Assembly (NCBI GenBank): GCA_020631735.1
Contig: CM036170.1
Location: 66,479,737-66,543,736, forward strand
Length of the DNA stretch: 64,000 nt
Direction of reading: 5' to 3'
Origin: Saccharum officinarum
Lineage: Eukaryota > Streptophyta > Magnoliopsida > Poales > Poaceae
Shown piece after piece: positions 1 to 18,576 of this stretch; the first letter of the stretch is position 1; every line of letters starts with the position of its first letter. The notes beneath the pieces were generated by a model, which was not told the origin of the DNA, searched no databases, and was given only the letters and a program-made list of their open reading frames with translations. A program made the position numbers and the translations under genes.

Positions 1-2299
<2,299 letters not shown>

Positions 2300-2718
2300 C
2301 TTGGAACTGTACACATTTGTTGTGTTTCGTAATGCGAACTTGCGAAGGTTGCAATTGTGTATAAACGTATCTTCGTTTTTGTTGTGTTTGTTTGTTTCAG
2401 GTCCACGTCCACTGGCCACTCTTCCCTGTAAAGTTTGCACAGTTTGTGAAGAGTACATATTGCATTGAGAAGCTCCTGCATTCAATTTACTGCAACCGTT
2501 ATCGGGCCCTTATTTTCTTTTTGAAAATGGATAAATTTGGTCTTTTGACTGGTTTCGTAGGTTCTTTTATATTTTCTAAAGTATAATTAATATCTAGTTT
2601 GATATCTTAAAACTATAATTAATTTATTTTAAATTATAAAAATATGAAACTAGTATATTTTTTCTAAAATGTCGTGTACCTATTTTTTTAAAAAAATATT
2701 GTGTATCTATTTATGATC
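2300..2718. other. 3' flank of gene A
   Basis: This is AT-rich non-coding DNA after the gene A stop codon. It presumably holds the 3' UTR and polyadenylation site, but no single AATAAA-type signal stands out. Short open frames here look random. Confidence 0.6.
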
Positions 2719-3226
2719 TATATTACTCCCCTTCAAGTTTGACCTATGTCCAAATAACCCCCTAAACTAACATTTGGTTCAATTTACTCCCTCCAACTAT
2801 TTAAGTTGGTCCAACTAACACCTTAAAGAGATTTTTATTTTTTTGTTTCTCTATGTACAAATTATATTTTAGTTTGTGAGGTGATAGAGGACATTATATT
2901 TTGTGTTAGAAAAATGCACTATGAATTTTTCATCATATGTTTTCTACGCTATTGTATCTCTAGTGTTAATTTATTATTAAATTTCCTAAGCTATCAAAAT
3001 AGTGGCAAAAAGTTAAGATATATTTTACTAACATAACTTATGATGTTCTCTATCATATCACAAAAGTTAATATTAAGACTCGACTAATACGTGAAAAAAC
3101 AAAACTAACAAATCATGTGTAAGGGGTAAACTAGACCAACTGAAATAGTTGAATGGAGTAAATTGAACCAAATGTAAGTTTAGGGGTAATCTGGACATAT
3201 ACCAAACTTGAGGGAGTAATTTAGAC
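2719..3226. mobile_element. MITE-like inverted-repeat element, about 0.5 kb
   Basis: The two ends are long imperfect inverted repeats. The left arm (about 2719-2825) begins TCTATATTACTCCCC and the reverse complement of the right arm (about 3115-3226) begins TCTAAATTACTCCCTC. Similarity continues through a shared ACATTTGGTTCAATTTACTCC-type stretch. The AT-rich centre has no coding capacity. Arms of about 100 bp suggest a foldback or Mutator-type non-autonomous element. I could not find a convincing target-site duplication, so the exact ends are uncertain. Confidence 0.7.
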
Positions 3227-4640
3227 TTTTTCCTATTTGAAACTGGTTTGCTTTTATTTCTGTTGCTTTATTGCTTGTAGTCATGTTTATTATTTATTTC
3301 AAATAAATAAAATCCAAATAACCCTAAATAAATTAGCAGCGGGTAGGTAATATTTTAAGAGGAAATTCAAAGTAGTTTATATTTTTAAAAATTTAAAATG
3401 GATTACTTATAAATTTTTGAGAGACCCATCCGAAGACTAAATTTATCTAGTTTGAACAATTGGAGGGTGAAAAGAAAATGGAAAAAAAATAAAACCTTCA
3501 AGTTGCATGTTCTGGGTTTTTTTTCTTCAATAAATCATTTGCCACATCAGTAAAATAAATAACTGACAAAATAATACATGCATATAGAAATTATAATAGT
3601 CTTTATTCACCGCGTGTCTCAGGAAGTTTTGGCACGTCCTGGTTGGGCCCCGGCTGCTCCTTTGTGCTGGATCCCCCGTTAGTCGATCTTGGCGAGGCAT
3701 CGTTCAGCATGATGGGAGAGCAGCATTGGTAGTGCTGAACGATGATGGTACCGTCGGGAGCTTGTTTTTGTTCTCTGACTTCACTATGTGGTCATCGCAA
3801 TGTATAGATGATGATGGTACAGATTAGGGTAAATTAACAATCCATGAGTCAAACCTTTCCCACTTTTGGGGTTGCTGTGGGATGCAAATAAGCAAGCTCG
3901 AGTTCCAAAGACGAATCGAGATCCATTGCACGTTTTTTAAATTCAACTCAGATGCCAAAGCAGTCTAAGTGCATAGATGAAAGTAAACTCTACCCCAGTC
4001 CATGCTGATAGAGCATAGAGCCGTGACACAAGTTGGCTTTTAATTAGAGCTGTGGCTAGGATTGTGCCATTTGAGAGTGGATCATGGATCTTTTAGCACG
4101 GCGCAACACAAAATATTTTGGACCGTATTACTATATGAAATATTTTGGATCGTACCGACGAACGTGAGGACCGTGTCGTGCCTAGGACGTCGGCACGATG
4201 GGTTACTTGGTCTGACCCGTACTTTGGATCCTTAGACCAACATGGAATGAAGATCACACGCAAACACATCTACAATGGCACAATGCAATTTCATAGTGTT
4301 CATTACTAAACTGAATTTTATTTAATTCTTAAATAGATTGTAAGAAATATTAATTTTTTTCATGAAAATGGTACACACAAAATATTTTTTTATGTCACGA
4401 ACCGATAAAGAATGTAAGACTTCGAAGGTCGTGCTTGAACCGGCATTACGGCATGATACGAAATATGCCAGCATGCTATGGATCATATTTGGACCGAAGG
4501 AAAAACTTACCATGTTATTATACCGCAAAACGTATCTCGCGTGTCTGCATCCGACATGAAACACGAGAGATCCGGACAGTACCGGCACGATACAGTCCAA
4601 GTCCCACCAGATCTCCTTGTAATAACTGGAAACAAGAAAC
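3227..4640. other. Intergenic stretch with no gene recognised
   Basis: Most of this is AT-rich and non-coding. Around 3600-3840 there is a short GC-richer patch, and 4090-4570 holds CGGCACG-type words that may be an old DNA-transposon relic. No open frame here resembles a known protein. Confidence 0.5.
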
Positions 4641-4651
4641 TAACTCGCCAT

Positions 4652-4660
4652 CGTATATAA
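4652..4660 (+). promoter_or_regulatory. Possible TATA box upstream of gene B
   Basis: The run GTATATAAG lies about 600 bp upstream of the gene B start codon. It is the clearest TATA match in the intergenic region, but it would imply a long 5' leader. It could also be unrelated. Confidence 0.25.
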
Positions 4661-5254
4661 GTTTAGAAACTTCATGCGCATCGACGGAGTCACGGAGGTG
4701 AGTGCGGTGCGGACGGCTGGCCGGCTGCCCCCGTTCATGAGGCTAGCGGTGCGGCGGAACAAAAACCTGAGCGCACGCGTGTGTTCTGCGGATCGGATCA
4801 AACTCGGTCTCTAACCTACCCACGGGCGACGAGCCGACGACCAACTCGACCGCGTGGAAAAACAGCTAGCCGTTCCAGACTCCAACGTCTAAACAAGGCC
4901 CTAGTACTCCAAAAATCCAACCGAACCCGCACAGGGATGGATCTTGTCTTGTCAAAAGGTGATAAAGAAGGCACTCAAACGCGGCCACATGCCCATATGA
5001 CTGACCAGAATAACAAATTCTCGCGCGCAGCTGCAGCCACGCACCGTCGCACTGGTCGATCACCCGGTACAAGACAACGTCCTCTCCTCCCTCCCGCTGA
5101 TCCCAAGCCTCGGGGTTGGCAGCCGCCACTCGGCCGTGCGTGCAGGTGCAGGCACCCTCACAAGTCAGAAGGCAATGTCCTGAGAGTAGCTACAGATCAC
5201 CGCCCATACGTTTTGCACTGGCGCGGGGTGCGCGATCCAGGCGAGAGATCGAAC

Positions 5255-9463
<4,209 letters not shown>

Positions 9464-9838
9464 CTTGGATTTACCAGACCACCAGTGTAATTGGTTTCTT
9501 GGTGCTCTAATGATTTAGCTTTTGTATAGTTACAATAGCAAAGGTTCCGTTGCCACAAAGGCCTGGCTCTCTGTTTTTTCACCACTGGCCACAGAGGCCA
9601 CACTCGAACCCTCCTGTAAGATGTAAAGTTCAGAGCTTGTAAAGATTTACATTGAAAATTCACCCGGTTCAATTTATTGACAGAAACAACGAGTGCATTT
9701 TTCTTCCATGTACGTACTGTCTTGCAAACTTGAGCAGCTTCACTTTCGATTCGATGATGAGGGGCGCGTACTGTGCACGTGAAGTCTGAGAGACAGTTGC
9801 TCTCCATCACCTTCGTAACCTCAACCTGCTCGGCTGCT
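9464..9838. other. 3' flank of gene B
   Basis: This is non-coding DNA between the gene B stop and a retroposon poly(A) end. It probably contains the 3' UTR. Nothing else is recognised. Confidence 0.5.
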
Positions 9839-9841
9839 GCT

Positions 9842-11206
9842 CTTTTTTTTTCTCGAATACGATTGCATTAAGAAGAAGAGTACGAACATACAAACGACAC
9901 GCTTATGACAAGCTCCACCGGAGGTCTTACGGCCATAGGCCGGACCGTCCTAGCAAACAAACAGTGAGATTCGATATTACATAAAGGACAACAACCTTAG
10001 AAGGAGCGGCGCTATAACTACGAAGCGGCGCCGTGAGAGTCCACTTCGACGTCCGAGAGGAGTGTTCCGCCGGTCCACTGAATGGCCACCGGAAAATACC
10101 CGTCTAGAGCATCAATCTGGCTTGACGTCAAGTTCTCATTGAGAATAGCCTCGCGTAAACTCTTGGGAGCTGGAGAAACTGGCGCCGCCGGCGGTTCGAT
10201 GCCCATCCTCATGTTCAGCAGTACCTCTCCTCGCCTAGATGTTGGTATATGTGACAATGGCCGAGCGGTAATCCGAGTACTCCTTTTCACCACGGGATGC
10301 CGCCTGATCGGCTCTGCCTGCTTTGGGGGGGCTGGCAATCAAAGGCGGCGGCCGCTCGATCCGCACCTCGTCGATGAACCGGGCGAGACGACAGCTTCAC
10401 GTGGCGTCGCATCGCTGGCGTTTGGTGGCACCGGCAGCTCCTCCCGCACCGGCGACAACGGAATCGGATCCGTCGTCCGCTGAGCAAAAGAGTCCCCATC
10501 CTGAGAGACTGCCATCGAAATGGACGGGCGCTGAGGCGACGACACGCCAGCTGAGGGGCTCAGCGTGGCGACCGCTATGGCCGGGTCCTCCTCCTCCACC
10601 GTGGGTGCATCAACGCCCGAGGGGTCGTCGAACACCAACCGCTTTGGTGTGACCTGTGGCTGCCGAAGCCGAGGCGACACCGATGGTGTCCACAGCATCT
10701 GCTGGCACAGCGTGCAAACAGCAGTGGCCACCACCAGGACCTCGTCCTCCGGCTGGGAGACCAGAGGAGGCCTCAGGACGATCTGAGTATCGTTGAGTGA
10801 AGCAGCGAGCTCCATCATCATCGGGTCGTCCGCAATGCCACAAACGACAGCATCCGAGCGCGTTGTCAGCGTGAGCGGGTCGAGCTCGACGGGGGCCAGC
10901 GTGCCGATCGGCTCACCTTGACCGACCTGGCCGTGATCGGAAGCGGAGGCCGGCGCTGTCTGCGCGGACTCGGTCGACGGCCAGCGGCGCCTTCGCCTCC
11001 GTGGCGGGGGCAGTGGTGTTCATGGTGGCTCCACCAAGGTGGATGGTGTCCGTCGTGGCCCCACCAAGGCCGCGCGGCCCACCAAAATCCGTCGGCCCAT
11101 CAGAGCGTATCGTTAGGTCGTGTTCCGGCGTTCCGCTGACCGCCGGTCTGGGCGTGGCTGTAAATCCAACGAATGATTGTTTGACGACTGACGAGGCACA
11201 CAGCAT
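9842..11206 (-). pseudogene. Decayed retroposon with a gag-like C-terminal reading frame
   Basis: On the minus strand a single frame runs from 10821 to 10018 with one in-frame TGA at 10341-10339. It encodes a Pro/Ser-rich region followed by a segment around HIPTSRRGEVLLNMRMG and LTSSQIDALDGYFP, a pattern I associate with the C-terminal part of gag-like (ORF1-type) proteins in grass retroelements. A second open piece (11206-10913) is in a different frame, so at least one frameshift separates them. The unit ends at 9842 with CTTAATGCAATCGTATTCGAG followed by a run of A on the minus strand, the same style of tail seen on the LINE at 36.7 kb. The 5' end is not defined. It is probably a dead, 5'-truncated non-LTR copy. 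Confidence 0.55.
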
Positions 11207-12060
11207 AAGCGTTGCATACTACGTACCACGCCAAGTCCTCGCACGCGGTCGTGCAACGACCATTGCGATTGCGATGCGAGCCCCGCGGACAGTAGAATTC
11301 TTCGTTCGCGATGCCTCGGTCGTGAGACCAGGCTGGACGCCTGGACTGAAGCGGAGATGAATCCGTGAACACAGTTTTTCCTGCGCAACTAAAACAGTTA
11401 CGTGCCGTGAGGGCGCGTTCGTGAAAAAAAATATTTTTCCTTCCGATATACGAAAGAAAACACAAGAAAAAAAACGATCTTATTCAGCGATACGGCAAGC
11501 CGAAGAGATGAGTTTTAGACTTTTAGTAGTAGCATATGCGATACATAACATTTGTTTTTGACATCTATTGTTCATTTGTTTGTCAGGCACATAACAAACT
11601 TGTCTTTCATGCGTTTGGCCTTTTTGCTTATATTTTTTTTCATCTTTTGTTATTTTTTTATTTTTCTTCACGTATATGCAGGCGTGTCCCGGCAAAATAC
11701 GAGGCTCTGTTCGAAACAATAAGTGGAGACCTAATATCTAGTGCCAAAACAAGAAAATGATGACAAATATTAATATATTACTTATATTGCTAAGTACAAC
11801 AGTGTAGACCAAGAATTATACCTCTTGTATAACCATCATTTGAAAAGCGATATTCTTTTATTATTCTTTGAAATGAAATCTTCAATGATATATTTATAAT
11901 CAATCATCTCCAGCATGCCACTCTTAAGTGCTATTAACACCAATGCATTAAGTCTTTCTTGTACTCCAGCAGACCATGTTTATGGGCCAAAGAAGACAGT
12001 TGTGGCTGATTTACTAATTAAAACAAAGCCCAAAACTAATGTATATAATTAGTATACTTA
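11207..12060. other. Non-coding stretch
   Basis: AT-rich DNA with no recognised gene. The plus-strand open frames at 11001-11360 and 11536-11760 have no family resemblance I can name and show no coding context. Confidence 0.5.
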
Positions 12061-12099
12061 GTAAATCTTGGGGCCCATGATTTTTGGGGCCCTGTTCGG

Positions 12100-13250
12100 T
12101 CGTACAGCCCGCACAGGCCCAGGGACGCCCTTGGTATATGTTAGTGGTTTATTTTCTCTCTTTTTTTATTGTCAAAGCAATTTTCCTTACGGTGAATCCG
12201 GACGCAGCTCCTACGCCGCCGTGCCTTCCCAACCAGTGTTAGCGTCTGGAACTGCACCCATCCTGTGCCCAGCACGACAGAACTGCGCCCCCGCATCCAC
12301 ACGGCGGAACCGCGACCCGTGCCCACCTGCTCTGCTTGCGGATGCGCGCTGTGGAGGCGTCTGCAGGCCTTAGGCACCGGCACATGAACCACGGCGGCAC
12401 ACCAGCAGCAGCAGGAGGTGGACAGTGCCCTGCAACACAAGATATACTTTTGAAACATCCAAATAAAACATTTGTTACATACGCCTGAAAAACAGATAAA
12501 ACACTTAAAACATACGTTTGTAACATGCGTATATAGCATTGCAACATGTGCAACACCAGACCAACTTTTGAAACATCCAGATGAAACATTTGAAACAAAT
12601 GTTCAAAACTCCTAAAACACTTTAAACATAGGCTTGCAATATGCGTATATTGCCATTAGAACATATGCAACATCCCAGATCGAATTTTGCAACATTCAGA
12701 TGAAACACTTGAAACATAAGTTGGGAACACCTGAAACACTTTAAATACGACGTCGCCGATAGCCATGGCTTTTATGATGGGGAACTGCGGTAACCAACAA
12801 GCTCAGATCCAGAGGGAATGTCGAGAGCAAACGGCCCAACGTGTGCAGGCTTGCCCTTCTTGCTGCAGGAGACGAAGTCCGAACTGGCGGCGACCTCCTC
12901 CTGGTTGTGGCAGGGTGGTGGTGGTGAGGTGCCCGCCATGGCCGCGATGGGCGAGGTGGACAGGGTCACACCGGTGGATAGGGCCGAGGGGTAGGATGGT
13001 GGCGCGGACGCGTGGTGTGGTGCGGCAGGGGGAAGGGCGCTGCGTGCGCGGGGATAGGCGCGCGGCGGCGGATGCGCGGTGATGCCCCGACAGCCAGATG
13101 CAAGTGCGACGGGAAAGAACATGTCTGTTGGGCTATCCGCGGTGTAGGCCCATGAAGATAGCGTTCGGATGGGGCATACGCCCGTGGCCAAGTATTAGCG
13201 TTTTCCTTTACTTGATTTTTGTGAGGGCCCACTATATAGGTAAGGTAGTA
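12100..13250. mobile_element. Probable grass non-autonomous DNA element with internal periodic repeat
   Basis: A GC-rich left block (12100-12420), a periodic AAACAT-rich centre (12430-12757) and a GC-rich right block (12765-13250) form a unit resembling repeats I know to be common in grass intergenic DNA, possibly Mutator-derived. Terminal repeats and target-site duplications were not resolved, so ends are approximate. The open frames within it look compositional. Confidence 0.4.
12447..12757. repeat. About 118-bp degenerate tandem repeat, 2.6 copies
   Basis: The phrase TTTTGAAACATCCAGATGAAAC recurs in variant form beginning near 12447, 12565 and 12684, a period of 118-119 bp. Each unit also carries the words GCAACATGTGCAAC, ATGCGTATAT and AAAACACTT in the same order. 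The third copy is truncated near 12757. Confidence 0.8.
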
Positions 13251-13351
13251 GGCGGCAGGTCTAGGCCAACAAACGAAGGAGAAAGTTGGCTGGCCAAGTC
13301 AACTCTATCCAACCTCGGGCACTTAAAATCGGACAACTGAGATTGTTGTTT

Positions 13352-13597
13352 GGGGTGTGTTCACTTCGCGAAAAGTAGCTGAAAAGTTACTGTAGCATCT
13401 TTCGTTGTTATTTGGCAAAATTTATCTAATTATGGACTAACTAGGCTCAAAAGATTCGTCCCGACATTTACAGACAAACTATGCAATTAGTTATCTTTTT
13501 TATCTACATTTAATGCTTCATGCATGCGTCGAAAGATTTGATGTGATGGGTGAAAAAAGAAATATTTTGGGTTGGGACGGGGAAGTGAACGAGGCCT
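13352..13597. mobile_element. MITE, about 246 bp
   Basis: The ends are inverted: GGGGTGTGTTCACTTC at the left and GAAGTGAACGAGGCC at the right. The interior includes ATTATGGACTAACTAGGCTC, AAAAGATTCGTC and TTTAATGCTTCATGCATG. I recognise this combination as a very abundant MITE of sorghum, maize and relatives, here in reverse orientation. It has no coding capacity. Confidence 0.8.
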
Positions 13598-14165
13598 TGG
13601 ACTAAACAATTTTGCCAGGATCTCAACCAAACAGGCCTGAAGTGCCCATCCCCCAAGTCTATGACACGTAGTACTAGTATTCGCCTATTATTTTTTTTTT
13701 TGAGGGAAGCCTATTATTCGGTATGTATGACTCAAAAGTCTAAGAATTTAAGAAGACAGCAGCTCAACATCAAGATGTATGCTAACTGACAGCAGCTCAA
13801 AACAAGTCGCAATGCCTCACCTTTCAGAGAGTCCGACTGCACCGCGACCCGACGATAGCCGATTCAACGAGGCGAGACTCCGTGCAGGCGAATGATTCAG
13901 CAATAGTACTCTAGTAGGCTGCCAGTCAACACAAGATTAAAGTAAGCACTGTAGGTTCCCTTTCTCTTTCCTTAATTTCTAAAATTCTATGAAACTGAGA
14001 ACCTATCCGTTAGTTTATCTAAACTGTGATTGTGTGAATCGTCTAAAAGCTCATTCTCTATTATATTGGTCTAAAGACTAATCATTGGTATATAGTATTC
14101 TGTACTTAGTCTCATTCGTTATTATAAGTAGTGACTGTGAGTTTTTATTTTACCAAGGCCTCTAA
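13598..14165. other. Non-coding stretch
   Basis: No gene is recognised. The phrase GACAGCAGCTCAA occurs twice near 13755-13800; otherwise the sequence is unremarkable. Confidence 0.5.
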
Positions 14166-14385
14166 CGCCCTATTTAGATGAGCTCCTGAGCCGATTCTCT
14201 GCTGAGCAGGAGCTTGCCAAATAGTTTTTTTTAGAGAGAAGTGATTCTCTTCTGATTCCGTAATAATTTTGTGAAGTGATTCTTCATCGTGATTTTGAAA
14301 ATTTATGCTAAAGAATCAAAGAGAAACACTTTTAGTCATAAAATCACTTTTCTCAGAGAATCAACTTCCATAGAGAATCAGAATT
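14166..14385. mobile_element. Left part of a MITE interrupted by a LINE
   Basis: The sequence opens with GCCCTATTTAGATGAGCTCC. The reverse complement of the sequence just after the LINE tail (36751-36775) reads GCCTGTTTGGTCGAGCTCC, an imperfect terminal inverted repeat. The centre is rich in AGAGAATCA and GTGATTCT words. The simplest reading is one small hAT- or PIF-like MITE split by the LINE between 14385 and 36751. Confidence 0.6.
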
Positions 14386-15601
14386 AGATGGATGTAGCCA
14401 CTACCATTGAGATCACTGGGATCGATTTCGACTACGCCTACCTCCCGGCGGCCGGCGCCGTTAGTGGCACGCTTGTCGCATGGCGCCGCGATCTGTGGAG
14501 CGCCGGCCCCCCAACCGTGCGTTATTTCTCTGTAACCGTGCGCCTAACTCCTCTGGACGTGCTGGGTGACCCGTGGTGGCTAACCAATGTCTATGGCCCA
14601 ACCGTTGGGGCTATGAAGGGCGACTTCCTGCTGGAGATTAGGGACATATGTGCTGCATCCCCAGGGCCATGACTAATTTGCGGTGATTTCAACATGATTT
14701 ACCAGGCTTGTGACAAAAACAACGGGAGGCTACACCGCGGAGCCATGCGCAATTTCAGGAGCGTACTGGATGATCTCCAGCTCGAGGAGCTACACCTGTC
14801 GGGCTGGCTGTTCACTTGGTCCAACCACAGGGACAGCCCTACGCTCGAGAGATTGGACCGCACGTTCGCCACGGTTGAGTGGCTGGAGCAGTACGCCTGC
14901 CACCATCTACGTTGCCTCTCCTCTGACTACTCGGACCATGCCCCGCTACTGGTCGTGCTCAACTCCGAGCCATGGGCGCGTCCACGGTTTCGGTTCTACG
15001 ACTACTGGACCGAGCTTGGGGCTTCATGGAGGCTGTTTTGCGCGGCCTGGAACGCACCCGTCTCAACCACCGACCCATGCCGTGTACTGGACCAGAAGCT
15101 GCGCATGACCGCCCGGGCCCTGCGGAGCTGGCGGGCCACTCGGGTGGGCGCCATCCGCCTGCAGCTCGCCGCAGCCAGAACCATCATTTATGAGTTTGAC
15201 ACGGCACAGGAGTCCAGGCAACTCACAGCCGAGGAGCTCCAACTTCAGAGTGAAATGAAGCAATCTGTGCTTGGTCTTTCTTCACTTTGCCAGACCATGG
15301 CATGACAATGCGCACGCACCAGGCAGCTGAAGGATGGTGATGCTTGCACGCGTTATTTTCACCTCCAGGCATGCCACCGACGGCGTAAGAATTATTTATT
15401 TGCAATAAACCATAATGGCCAAACATTCAGTGAAGAGGAAGCAAAGGCGGATATTGTGTTCTCCTACTACAATGAGCTACTGGGCACGGAATTCCCTAGG
15501 ATGCATCGTATTGACTTGTCTCTGCTAGAGCTCCCTCAGCTGGAGCTCGCAGAACAAGCAGCCCCCTTCAGCGCGGATGAGATTGCTTCGATTGTCTCGG
15601 C
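14386..15601 (+). pseudogene. LINE ORF2, 5' part: endonuclease region, broken
   Basis: One reading frame runs through this segment, interrupted by in-frame TGA codons at 14670 and 15303, both apparently at former Trp (TGG) codons. It resembles the apurinic-type endonuclease of plant LINEs: LICGDFNMI contains the GDFN motif, and SDYSDHAPLLVV contains the SDH motif near the domain end. A linker towards reverse transcriptase follows. The first part of the endonuclease is missing, so the element is 5'-truncated. AGATGG occurs on both sides of the whole LINE (before 14386 and after the poly(A) at 36749), a possible target-site duplication. The frame is cut at 15601 by the copia element and resumes at 34350. 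Confidence 0.85.
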
Positions 15602-16118
15602 TGTTATTCTATTAGGATCGAGTAGCAGTAGATCAGTGGGGTTAAACCTTTGCATTTAGATGTATACGGAACCTACTGGAGAGAAACAGAATGAGAGAGA
15701 GAGGAAGTGAGGGAGATGCAAACCATCGGTGGGTGCGGTGTTGGAGTTCGATCCCGATCCGGAAAAGGCCATCGCTGGTTCGTTGATGATGTTCTGCACA
15801 CGGGCAGCGGTGGTCGAAGAAGGGGAGTGTGATGCAGTGGAGATCGGCGGTGCAGTGGAGTCGGAGATGCAGTGGCGGCGCGGTCGGTGGCGTTTCCCGT
15901 CACTGGCTGCGCCCCTCTCTTAGATCGGAATTAGGGTTTGTTGGTGGGGAGTGCGGCTCAGGCGAACCTCGTAGGTAGAGCCGCCGGCCCCCACCTGTTT
16001 TTATAGCGCAGTGTGACGGGGGCCCACCAACCATTTAGGATTAGGCGCCCCCGATCAGGGCGCGTGACCAAGGGCCCAAGTGGCCGTTGGGCCACTCGGT
16101 GGAGAGATCATTCCAACA
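15602..16118 (-). repeat. 3' LTR of the copia element (left)
   Basis: It is 517 bp, runs TG..CA, and lies beside a purine-rich tract on the minus strand (reverse complement of 16119-16137, TTCTCCCCCTTGATCTCAC), so it is the 3' LTR. A minus-strand TATA-like CTATAAAAA lies at 15998-16006. Confidence 0.93.
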
Positions 16119-16313
16119 TTCTCCCCCTTGATCTCACCTTTCACTTTAACCTTTAACTTTAACACTTTTTATTTTACTCGTTCCATCACAGATAAATGCA
16201 TAGAGCATGTTTCATCGTCACGGTCAAGCGCCGATAGATTTGACAGCTACAATGCACGTCTCTGATCTGAAACAGTTACTTTAACTTTTGGGCACTTTAT
16301 TATAGTCCAGGAG

Positions 16314-18571
16314 TTATAGGCTTTTCCTTAAACCCATGCCGGCTACATGTTCTCTGAACACGTTGGGTGGTAAGCCTTTTGTAAGCGGATCCGCGAGCAT
16401 CTTTTCAGTGCTTATATGCTCAAGATTTATAGTTTCATCCCGGACTTTATCCTTCATAATATAATACTTTATATCAATGTGTTTGGCAGCACCACTTGAC
16501 CTATTGTTGTGAGCGTACTGTACTGCTGGATTATTATCGCAGTATAACTTTAGTGGCTTATGTATGCTGTCGACCACCTTCAAACCGGGTATGAACTTCT
16601 TTAGCCAGTTCACTTGCCCCGTTGCCTCATAACACGCTACAAACTTAGCATACATTATGGACGATGTAATGATGGTTTGTTTTGAGCTTTTCCACGAAAT
16701 TGCTCCTCCTGCGAGAGTGAACACATATCCTGACGTGGATTTTCTATCATCTCCCGCATAATCAGAATCCGAATACCCCACTATCTGGAGAGAATCTGAT
16801 TTTCTATACGTCAACATGAGGCCTTTCGTACCTTGCAAATATCGCAAGACTTTCTTTACCAGTTTCTATTGTTCAATTCCTGGATTACTTTGAAATCTGC
16901 CAAGCAACCCGGTAACAAAAGCTAAGTCAGGGCGCGTGCACACTTGAGCATACTGTAGGCTTCCGACAGCAGAAGCATATGGAACCACTTTCATTTGATT
17001 GAGCTCGTATTGGTTCCTTGGGCATTAAAAATCCCCATATTTGTCGCCCTTGACCATGGGTGCAGGTGAGGCACTACATTTATGCATACTGAATTTCTTT
17101 AAAACTTTTTCTATGTATGCCTTTTGTGATAGTCCTAATACCCCTTTACTTATATCTCGATGAATCTCTATGCCCAAAACAAAAGACGCTTCACCAAGAT
17201 CTTTCATATCAAAATTTGAAGATAAAAACTTCTTTGTCTCCAGTAGTAGATGGACATCACTACTAGCAAGTAAGATATCATCTACGTACAGGATTAGGAA
17301 GATATACCTTCCATTCTTAAACTTTTCATAAACACAATTATCCTCAACATTTTATTTAAACCCAAAATTCTTTATTGTTCTGTCAAACTTCAAATACCAG
17401 TCTTGAAGCTTGCTTTAACCCATAAATCGATTTCTTTAAGCGACATCCCATTCGTTCTTTTCCTTCCATGACAAAACCTTTCGGTTGAGCCATATAAACA
17501 TTTTCCTCCGGATCCCCATTCAGGAATGCCGTTTTTACATCCATCTAATGTAACTCTAAATCGTAGTGTGCCACTAATGCCATTATAATTCTGAAGGAAT
17601 CTTTACATGAGACTGGAGAAAACGTCTCATTGTAATCAATTCCTTCTCTTTGTGTGAAACCTTTTGCCACAAGTCACGCTTTAAACCTTTCAATATTCCC
17701 TTGGGAGTCACGTTTTGTCTTATAGACCCATTTACATCCTACTGTCTTGGCTCCTTTAGGAATAGGTTCTAAGTCCCAAACTTTGTTGGTACTCATTGAC
17801 TTTATTTCATCTTCCATGGCCTCAAGCCACTTGGATGAATTATCGCTTCTCATGGCTTCTTCAAATGAAGTGGGATCACCCTCCATTTGAAATTCTTCAG
17901 TGTTATACACCTCATAATCATCAGGTATAGCTGATCTTCTAACTCTTTGGGACCTTCTCGGGGCCTCCACATTTGGTACATCTTCAGTTTGGGGCTGTTG
18001 TTGCTCCCCCTCATCTGTGGCATCAGTTTGTATAGGTTCCCGAAGAACAGGTTCCTCATCATTATTTACTGTCACCACAGGAGAACTGACAACAGGTGTT
18101 GGTACTACAGTATCTGGCACTGTTGGTGCAACTAGAACATGTAGTTCAAAGAATGGTTTCTAAATCATCGGAGTGGGCACACATACCCGCTTCTCCTCAA
18201 AAACAATTTTTCAAGCCACCATGCTCCCCTCATCATTTCATCCTCTAAGACAACAGCGTGTCTCGTTTCTACAATTTTTGTGTATCTGTCTGAACAGTAG
18301 AAACGAAAACCTTTTAACTTTTCAGGATAGCCAATAAAATGACAGCTAACTGTTTTGGGATCTAGCTTCCCAATATTTGGGTTAAACACTTTTGCCTCAG
18401 CAGGACTCCCCCACACACGTAAGTGTTTTAGTGAGGGTTCTCTTCCTGTCCACAACTCATATGGTGTTTTGGGCACCGCCTTACTTGGTACTCTATTTAG
18501 AATATGAATGGCGGTTTTTAATGCCTCCATCCATAAACTCAATGGAAAGTCAGAGTAACTCATCATACTAC
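16314..18571 (-). pseudogene. Copia pol, 3' part: integrase C-term, reverse transcriptase, RNase H
   Basis: Reading right to left, 18571-18165 encodes the integrase C-terminal segment ([40 protein letters not shown]). 18120-17674 gives the linker and start of RT (KWLEAMEDEIKSM, VGCKWVYKTKRDSQG), ending at an in-frame TGA. Broken frames continue with the catalytic LYVDDILL near 17290-17267, then KDLGEASFVLGIEIHRD (17207 down). 16847-16314 is the RNase H domain (IVGYSDSDYAGD, LYCDNNPAVQYAHN, CT ending LTKGLPPNVF). At least one frameshift lies between the integrase and RT pieces. Product would be nonfunctional. Confidence 0.9.
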
Positions 18572-18576
18572 GCACC

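Noticed and set aside
4781..5254. N-terminal extension of gene B by 158 codons
   Set aside because: The extension is basic and without domains, whereas the ATG at 5255 begins a normal signal peptide as expected for this family.
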